From positions 1 to 64,000 of the forward strand of contig CAMOKL010000001.1 in the NCBI GenBank assembly GCA_946617655.1: a DNA stretch of 64,000 bases. The letters run 5' to 3'. The notes beneath the pieces are model-generated. The model saw nothing but the letters and a program-made list of their open reading frames with translations, was not told the origin of the DNA and did not search any database. The translations under genes and the position numbers were made by a program. This DNA is from Anaeroplasma sp902783745 (lineage in GTDB: Bacteria > Bacillota_I > Bacilli_A > Acholeplasmatales > Anaeroplasmataceae). This document shows, one piece after another, positions 59,117-64,000 of this stretch (position 1 is the first letter of the stretch; every line of letters starts with the position of its first letter).

Positions 59117-61759
59117 ATGTCAGAAAAAGAAAACTATTTTAAGTCCTATTTCAAGGCTTACGGAGTTTTTGCAACTATCATTATGATAATTGCGTTCTTA
59201 TGTGTTGGTTATGTTGCAGTTGTTAACAAGAAAATAATCAACAGTGAGCAAATCCGTAATTTAGTTTATGGAGCAACAATTGCTCTTGTAGTTGGTTTCG
59301 CTGTATTAGGCTTATGCAAGCTTAAGAGTGAAAAAATATCATTCATTGATTTTATTAGAGTAGTTGGTCTATTCGGTTCAATTGTAATGATAGTTATGTC
59401 TGCTATTGGAAAGGTTTCATGGAAGGCATATGCTGTATTTATTGGATGCGCAGCTGTATTCTTAGTTGAAATCGTAGTAAGATTTATTAAGGCTAATGAT
59501 CCAGAGCCTGCTTCATTTAAGAATTATTATGGAGCTTTAGCTGGTGCATATAATCCTATATTAATATTATTAGTAGGTATTGCACTTGCAGTAGTTGCTA
59601 CTATTTTAGCTGCTGGTTCATTAAAGTTACCTGTATTAAGTGAATTAGCAAAATATAAGTATTTTGTATTGGGTGGTATTGTTGCTTTATTAGTAATCTT
59701 AATGATTTCTGGTTTAGATAATAATATTGATGTTTCATTACTAGATTTATTATTAGCTGTAACATTTGTTGCATCAACTTATTTCATTTATTTAGGTGCA
59801 TCAGTTGGTATTGCAGCATCAACATTAAAAGTAGATTTATTAATTGCAGCAGCATCTGCAGTTGGTTTAATTGTTAGAGGATTTACTTACAATAAAGGAA
59901 AATATTATGGTGATAACAGCCATAAGGTTAGATATTATTTCTTACAGGTATATGATAAGTTCAATGCTGCATTCGCAGTTGCAATTGGATTTGTTGTATT
60001 AACAGCATTAGCTTTACCTGTTGTTGGACAAATTTCTGGTAATTCTGTTAACAAGGTATTAGGATTCACTCCTAGTGTAATGGTTGGTTCAATCATTGTA
60101 TTAGTAGTAGCAGTAATCTTATTAGTATTAGCATTATTATTTAGAAAGTTCAAATCTACTAAGATTGAAAAGATTGATTATTTATTAATCATTATGTTAT
60201 ATTCATCTGCATTTGTAATTCCATTCTTAATTACAATTGCTGTTAGTGGAAACTTTAGTGTATTAACTGATAACATTATGGCTTTAGTAGCTACAATTGT
60301 TATTGCTTTAGTATTTGTATTTGCTGCAGTTGTTCAATTCATCAGATTAAGAAATTATGATGCATTATCTGAAGTTGTTAAGCAATATGAATATAAGAAG
60401 GAAGTAGAAGAAGAAAAGGCTGAAGAGGAAGCTAAGGAAGAAGCTGAAGAAAAGGCTGAAGAGGAAGCTAAGGAAGAAGCTGAAGAAGAAAAAGATCCAT
60501 TCGCTATTTCTGAAGAGGAAGAAGAATTATTAAAGACTTATTATGGTGAAGAAGAAACTGCTGAAGAACCACAAGAAGAGCCTGAAGAAGTAGTTGAAGA
60601 GGAAGTTGTTGAAGAAGAACAACCTGAAGAGGAAACTGCTGAAGAAGAGGTTGTAGAAGAAGAACAACCTGTTGAAGAACAAGCTGAAGAAGAGGTTGCA
60701 GAAGAAGAGCAACCTGTTGAAGAAGAGGTTGTAGAAGAACAACCTGTTGAAGAACAAACTGAAGAAGTAGCTGATGAAGATTCAGAAGAAGATGCTGATG
60801 AAGAAGCAGATGATGAAGATGCTGATGATGATGCAGATGAATATGCTGATGAAGAAGACGGCGAAGAATTAGAAGACATTCATAAGAAGACTAAGGAAGC
60901 TGGAATTATCGTTCAAGACTTCCAAGTAGTTGATGAAAACGGAAACGTTAAGAAGATTAAGAGAAGATTCAATTCAAGAATGATGTTCGCTCCATATGAA
61001 ACTAAGGAATATTATAATGAAATTAAGAATTACTTAGTTATGTATCGTGCTAAGGGCAGAAATTCTTCAAGATGTGAATCATTCAGATATAAGGGATTAG
61101 TATCTAAGGTTGCTTTAGGTGGTAAGTCAATTAAGGTATTCTTAGCATTACCAGTTGAATTTATTGATGCAAATCCTAAGTATCATTTAAAGGATGTTTC
61201 ATCTAAGAAGCAATATGCTGAAGTTCCAGTAATGATTAAGGTTAGATCTCCAAGAGCATTAAAGTACTTCAAGGAATTAGTTGATATCATGATGGCAAAT
61301 CGTGGTGTTAAACCTAAGAGAAACTTCCAACCTACAAATTATATGCCAGAATTAATTCCAAATGGTGAAGCAATTATGGCTACATTAGGTATGAGAGCTG
61401 ATTATCTACAGGATAATATTAATGTTCATAGTATTCCAGAAGATATGCCAGATGATTTAGATGAATATTTACCAATGATTAATGGTGAACCATTAGATGA
61501 TGAAGAAATCGAAGCATCTGTATATCTAGATACATTATGTAACCATTTCGAAGATGGTGATGAAATTACAATTGATTTATTAAAGTCATTACATATCGTT
61601 ACAAGTGGAAATGTATTAAGAATTAAGGCTAGAGGTACATTAGACCGTAAGCTTACAATTTATGCTGAATACTTTGATGCAGATGCATTAAAGATGTTAA
61701 TGTGTGCTAATTGCCGTTGCATTAAGATTATTCGTGATCAAGATATCGTTGAAGAATAA
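59117..61759 (+). CDS. Polytopic membrane protein with acidic repeat linker and conserved C-terminal domain, function unknown
   Basis: 880 residues. Residues 15-415 hold about ten to twelve hydrophobic helices with short loops. Residues about 425-590 are a nearly uninterrupted acidic low-complexity stretch of Glu-rich units (KAEEEAKEE, VVEEEQPVEE) turning into Asp-rich (DADDDADEYADEED). The C-terminal 280 residues form a folded domain (RRFNSRMMFAPYETKEYY, KGLVSKVALGGKSIKVFLAL, VMIKVRSPRALKYFKELVD), a pattern I recall from uncharacterised proteins of gut Bacillota with zinc-ribbon or coiled-coil partners. The final part has three cysteines (CANCRC). No signal peptide beyond the first helix. 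It is monocistronic and its codon use suggests good expression. No function can be named. Confidence 0.8.
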   Translation: MSEKENYFKSYFKAYGVFATIIMIIAFLCVGYVAVVNKKIINSEQIRNLVYGATIALVVGFAVLGLCKLKSEKISFIDFIRVVGLFGSIVMIVMSAIGKVSWKAYAVFIGCAAVFLVEIVVRFIKANDPEPASFKNYYGALAGAYNPILILLVGIALAVVATILAAGSLKLPVLSELAKYKYFVLGGIVALLVILMISGLDNNIDVSLLDLLLAVTFVASTYFIYLGASVGIAASTLKVDLLIAAASAVGLIVRGFTYNKGKYYGDNSHKVRYYFLQVYDKFNAAFAVAIGFVVLTALALPVVGQISGNSVNKVLGFTPSVMVGSIIVLVVAVILLVLALLFRKFKSTKIEKIDYLLIIMLYSSAFVIPFLITIAVSGNFSVLTDNIMALVATIVIALVFVFAAVVQFIRLRNYDALSEVVKQYEYKKEVEEEKAEEEAKEEAEEKAEEEAKEEAEEEKDPFAISEEEEELLKTYYGEEETAEEPQEEPEEVVEEEVVEEEQPEEETAEEEVVEEEQPVEEQAEEEVAEEEQPVEEEVVEEQPVEEQTEEVADEDSEEDADEEADDEDADDDADEYADEEDGEELEDIHKKTKEAGIIVQDFQVVDENGNVKKIKRRFNSRMMFAPYETKEYYNEIKNYLVMYRAKGRNSSRCESFRYKGLVSKVALGGKSIKVFLALPVEFIDANPKYHLKDVSSKKQYAEVPVMIKVRSPRALKYFKELVDIMMANRGVKPKRNFQPTNYMPELIPNGEAIMATLGMRADYLQDNINVHSIPEDMPDDLDEYLPMINGEPLDDEEIEASVYLDTLCNHFEDGDEITIDLLKSLHIVTSGNVLRIKARGTLDRKLTIYAEYFDADALKMLMCANCRCIKIIRDQDIVEE

Positions 61760-61768
61760 TATAATTAT

Positions 61769-61800
61769 AAAAGGATGTGAGTAATCACATCCTTTTGATT
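61769..61800 (+). terminator. Terminator after the acidic membrane protein
   Basis: A 12-bp perfect stem AAAAGGATGTGA/TCACATCCTTTT (61769-61780, 61785-61796) with a GTAA loop. Confidence 0.88.
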
Positions 61801-61870
61801 CTTTAAAAAATCCGGTTGGTAGGTAGGTTGTTAGAGCAATCAACCAACTAAAGAATTTAAGAAAAAAGTA

Positions 61871-61910
61871 AAAAAGGACAGGTTCAAAATGAATCTGTTC
61901 TTTTTGCTAA
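61871..61910. terminator. Hairpin with A/T tracts inside the MITE-like element
   Basis: A 15-bp stem (61871-61885 with 61891-61905, two G-U pairs), AAAAT loop; it could terminate in either direction. Confidence 0.55.
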
Positions 61911-61924
61911 ATAACACATATTTT

Positions 61925-62032
61925 TTATTTTCTTTTTAGTCTTGGTATTTTAGAAATATCAACTCTTCCTATAGTTTCATCACCATTAATGACATACATG
62001 AGCCTATTTCTAAAATAGTAGGGATATCTTTT
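61925..62032 (-). pseudogene. C-terminal gene remnant inside the MITE-like element
   Basis: On the minus strand the frame between stops encodes 35 residues with a protein-like ending: YYFRNRLMYVINGDETIGRV (from about residue 4) and then DISKIPRLKRK before TAA. Upstream in this frame is a stop, and no ribosome site precedes the internal ATG at 61999. It looks like the tail of a lost gene. The family is not recognised. Confidence 0.4.
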
Positions 62033-62154
62033 TTAATACTCCTAAATTGTTTAACGACCAACCAACCGAAGAATTGAAGCTTTTCTTTAAATTAACAACC
62101 TACCAACTGAAGATTTTAAAGATACATCCTTTTTTCATGCATAATAAAAAAAAT

Positions 62155-62195
62155 ATAGTGTATCAAAATACTGTAAATGTATATCGATACACTAT
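62155..62195 (-). terminator. Terminator of the fumarase-malic enzyme unit
   Basis: A 10-bp perfect stem ATAGTGTATC/GATACACTAT (62155-62164, 62186-62195), followed on the minus strand by ATTTTTTTTATT. Confidence 0.85.
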
Positions 62196-62205
62196 TAAAT
62201 ATTAA

Positions 62206-63402
62206 TTAGTTTTTCTTATATAATTTAGAAACACCAGTTTTGATTGCCATATCAGCAACAGCTTTTGATACAGCCTCAACAACTCTTGGGTCAAAAGCAC
62301 CAGGTACAATATATTCTCTAGATAATTCATTATCTGGAATAATTGATGCAATTGCATTTGCAGCAGCAATTTGCATTTCATAATTAATCTTTGATGCTCT
62401 TACTGATAAAGCACCCTTAAATAGACCAGGGAATGCTAAAACGTTGTTAATTTGATTTGGATAATCTGATCTACCAGAACCTGCTATATAAGCACCAGCT
62501 TCAATAGCGTCATCATAAGAAATTTCAGGAGTTGGATTTGCCATAGCAAATACAATTGGATCCTTTGCCATTGATTTAACCATTTCTTTTGTTACTAGGT
62601 TTGGAGCAGATACACCAACAAATGCATTAGCACCCTTCATAATTGAAGCAAGAGTACCATCATGTTCTTCAGGAGTATCATAAATACCTTGATCTAATAA
62701 TTCTTTTATTAAGAAGTTATATGAATCATATTTTTTCTTATCAATTACACCAGTAATATCATATGCATAAATTTTACCAACGCCAATTTTCTTTAACATA
62801 ACAGCAATTTGTGAACCAGCAGCACCAGTACCACTCATTACTAAAGTCATATCCTTTAATGGCTTTTTAGTAAATCTTTCTACATTCTTAAATACAGCAG
62901 CAACAATAATAGAAGTACCATGTTGATCATCATGGAATACAGGAATATTCATTTCTTCCATTAATCTTCTTTCAATTGTAATACATCTTGGAGCTGAAAT
63001 ATCTTCTAGATTGATTGCACCAAGTGTTGGTTCAAGATATTTACAAGTCTTAATGATTTCTTCAACATCTTGAGTCTTAAGACAAATAGGAATTGAATCA
63101 ACTCCAGCTAATTCCTTCATAAGAATTGATTTTCCTTCCATAACAGGTATTGCACCATAAGGTCCAATGTTTCCTAATCCTAATACAGCAGAACCATCTG
63201 ATATAACTGCAACCATATTAGATTTAGAAGTATATTCATATGCTAATTCAGGGTCACGTTCAAGTTCCTTACAAGCATATGCCACACCAGGTGTATATGC
63301 TAATGATAAATCTTTTTGGTTAGCAATTCTAACCTTTGATTTGATTTCAAGCTTACCATGATTCTTTCTATGTAGTTCTAAAGATTCTTCTTTTAAATCC
63401 AT
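62206..63402 (-). CDS. NAD(P)-dependent malic enzyme
   Basis: 398 residues, the short bacterial type. Decarboxylates malate to pyruvate with NAD(P)+ and divalent metal. Signatures: LSLAYTPGVAYACKE (about 33-47), SDGSAVLGLGNIGP, the metal site VFHDDQHGTSI, dinucleotide site MSGTGAAGSQIA, and ANPTPEI near the C-terminus. TAAGGAG precedes the ATG. It is the last gene of a minus-strand unit with the two fumarase subunits, so the unit interconverts fumarate, malate and pyruvate. Confidence 0.95.
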   Translation of the reverse strand: MDLKEESLELHRKNHGKLEIKSKVRIANQKDLSLAYTPGVAYACKELERDPELAYEYTSKSNMVAVISDGSAVLGLGNIGPYGAIPVMEGKSILMKELAGVDSIPICLKTQDVEEIIKTCKYLEPTLGAINLEDISAPRCITIERRLMEEMNIPVFHDDQHGTSIIVAAVFKNVERFTKKPLKDMTLVMSGTGAAGSQIAVMLKKIGVGKIYAYDITGVIDKKKYDSYNFLIKELLDQGIYDTPEEHDGTLASIMKGANAFVGVSAPNLVTKEMVKSMAKDPIVFAMANPTPEISYDDAIEAGAYIAGSGRSDYPNQINNVLAFPGLFKGALSVRASKINYEMQIAAANAIASIIPDNELSREYIVPGAFDPRVVEAVSKAVADMAIKTGVSKLYKKN

Positions 63403-63413
63403 TTTAATTCTCC

Positions 63414-63941
63414 TTATTTATTGTTTTCAAATATATTATTACCATAATAATCAATTGCACAAATCATTTTAAATCCTTCAACCTTTAATCTTTTGATTGA
63501 TTCAGGACCTAAATCTAAGAATGCAATTTCTTTAGCTTCTTTTACTGATTTTGCAAGCAATGCACCACAACCACCAGTAGTTATAAAATATAATATTTTA
63601 TTATCTATATAATATTTACTACATTCTTCATTTCTTGGACCTTTCCCAATTGTAGCTTTAACTTTAAGCTTTGTCATCAATGGACCGAATTTATCCATTC
63701 TTGAAGAAGTAGTAGGTCCAATAGAACCAATGACATGACCTGGTTTTGTAGGAGTAGGACCTGCATAATAAATAAATGCATCTGTAAAATCTACAGGTAA
63801 TTCTTCGCCATTATCAACCATCTTTTGTAGTCTCATATGTGCAGCATCTCTTGATGTTAAAATAGTACCACTGAATTCTACAACATCACCTGCATGTAAT
63901 TCTTTAAGCTTATCTTCATCTAAAGGGTATCTAATTATCAT
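63414..63941 (-). CDS. Class I fumarate hydratase, beta (C-terminal) subunit
   Basis: 175 residues. Iron-sulfur hydro-lyase beta chain; with the alpha chain it hydrates fumarate to malate. Recognised by LHAGDVVEFSGTILTSRDAAHMRL (split near residue 30), YYAGPTPTKPGHVIGSIGPTTSSRMD, IGKGP and TTGGCGALLAKSV. A tartrate dehydratase is a close alternative, but malic enzyme next to it favours fumarase. Its ATG overlaps the stop of the upstream alpha gene by 4 bp (ATGA). GGTGGTGAT gives the ribosome site. Confidence 0.92.
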   Translation of the reverse strand: MIIRYPLDEDKLKELHAGDVVEFSGTILTSRDAAHMRLQKMVDNGEELPVDFTDAFIYYAGPTPTKPGHVIGSIGPTTSSRMDKFGPLMTKLKVKATIGKGPRNEECSKYYIDNKILYFITTGGCGALLAKSVKEAKEIAFLDLGPESIKRLKVEGFKMICAIDYYGNNIFENNK

Positions 63942-64000
63942 AGAATCACCACCTTATGTCTTGAAGCATGACATTGAATATTTACTGCGACAGGTAAAGA
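63938..64000 (-). CDS. Class I fumarate hydratase, alpha subunit (C-terminal end, cut by window edge)
   Basis: The minus-strand frame from the window edge encodes 20 residues, SLPVAVNIQCHASRHKVVIL, ending in TGA that overlaps the beta-subunit ATG. LPVAVNIQCHASRH is the typical end of the iron-sulfur fumarase alpha chain, with a cysteine. The position directly upstream of the beta subunit supports this. Confidence 0.85.
   Translation of the reverse strand, partial: SLPVAVNIQCHASRHKVVIL

Larger units (their letters stand above)
61801..62121. mobile_element. MITE-like element with imperfect terminal inverted repeats
   Basis: About 321 bp between two genes. The left end (from CTTTAAAA at 61801) and the reverse complement of the right end (from 62121) agree at about 25 of 29 aligned positions, sharing CTTTAAAA, GTTGGTAGG and TTGTTA, with a 4-bp gap. 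The motif CCAAC(T/C)(A/G)AAGAATTTAAG recurs near 61843, 62063 and 62103. The 10-bp sequence ACATCCTTTT flanks it on both sides (61787-61796 and 62124-62133). Inside are a 15-bp hairpin (61871-61885 with 61891-61905) and a gene remnant. No transposase is present. Confidence 0.5.

Noticed and set aside
60541..60879. Serine-rich open frame on the minus strand (and a Phe/Leu-rich one at 60530-60757)
   Set aside because: They are the complement of the GAA/GAAGAG repeats coding for the acidic linker.
61946..62017. 13-bp perfect inverted repeat (61946-61958 with 62005-62017) as an operator
   Set aside because: It lies within the gene remnant of the MITE-like element, with no promoter nearby; it is probably incidental or part of the element.
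1..64000. Genetic code 4 (UGA as tryptophan) as in many mollicutes
   Set aside because: Several conserved genes end in UGA at the expected length (for example 12066, 22466, 57956), and tryptophan is encoded by TGG throughout.
1..64000. CRISPR array, prophage or complete insertion sequence
   Set aside because: No regularly spaced repeats, cas genes, transposase, integrase or phage structural genes were seen.

Overview
The window is a gene-dense, very AT-rich stretch of a bacterial chromosome. Gene order (dnaG-rpoD-trmK, cmk-S1-der-gpsA, tig-lon, proBAC), strong Shine-Dalgarno sites, a lysine riboswitch and many hairpin-plus-T-run terminators point to the low-GC Bacillota. UGA is used as a normal stop (for example yfcE ends at 12066 and an RluA-type gene at 57956), so this is not a code-4 mollicute. 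Pyruvate formate-lyase, PduL phosphotransacylase, an orphan GltD-like flavoprotein, malic enzyme and an iron-sulfur fumarase suggest an anaerobic fermenter. An uncultured gut or rumen lineage of the Bacilli/Erysipelotrichia/RF39 kind is my guess, and it is an inference. The diaminopimelate genes imply a peptidoglycan wall or lysine synthesis.

Layout. 1-5.97 kb: tail of an unknown gene, a 1496-residue DUF4011-type SF1 helicase with an altered nuclease-like domain, a small J-like membrane protein and a GNAT. 6-11 kb: GltD-like oxidoreductase, RluA-type synthase, a decayed region with a broken small gene, a probable small RNA, then coaD-pduL on the minus strand. 11-18.5 kb: rdgB-yfcE followed by a TPR-GAF-PAS-GGDEF-EAL protein without its catalytic motifs, then proBAC. 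18.5-25 kb: DUF1836 regulator, a long structured leader RNA before a zinc-ribbon protein, two FAD oxidoreductases, Nudix, engB. 25-31 kb: glyQS, dnaG, rpoD and a trmK gene fused to an alpha/beta hydrolase. 31-35 kb: pflA, a thioredoxin-like gene, then a pyruvate formate-lyase split into a catalytic chain and a separate glycyl-radical chain. 35-42 kb: M18 aminopeptidase, rluB, cmk, S1 protein, der, gpsA. 42-49.5 kb: lysine riboswitch, lysA-dapF-dapA-dapB, asd-lysC, AEC transporter. 49.5-59 kb: ATP-grasp ligase, membrane protein, tig (odd translation start and a basic tail), lon, LysR, RluA, phoH. 59-64 kb: an acidic membrane protein, a MITE-like inverted-repeat element with a gene remnant, malic enzyme and fumarase subunits.

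The metabolic genes connect. PFL makes acetyl-CoA and formate; PduL converts acetyl-CoA to acetyl phosphate; malic enzyme and fumarase connect pyruvate with malate and fumarate; LysC, Asd, DapA, DapB, DapF and LysA give most of the aspartate-to-lysine route. The most unusual points are the split PFL with a 26-bp palindrome in its promoter, the TrmK-hydrolase fusion, a trigger-factor mRNA whose Shine-Dalgarno is separated from the AUG by a stem-loop, two unassigned structured RNAs, and the catalytically decayed c-di-GMP-type protein.
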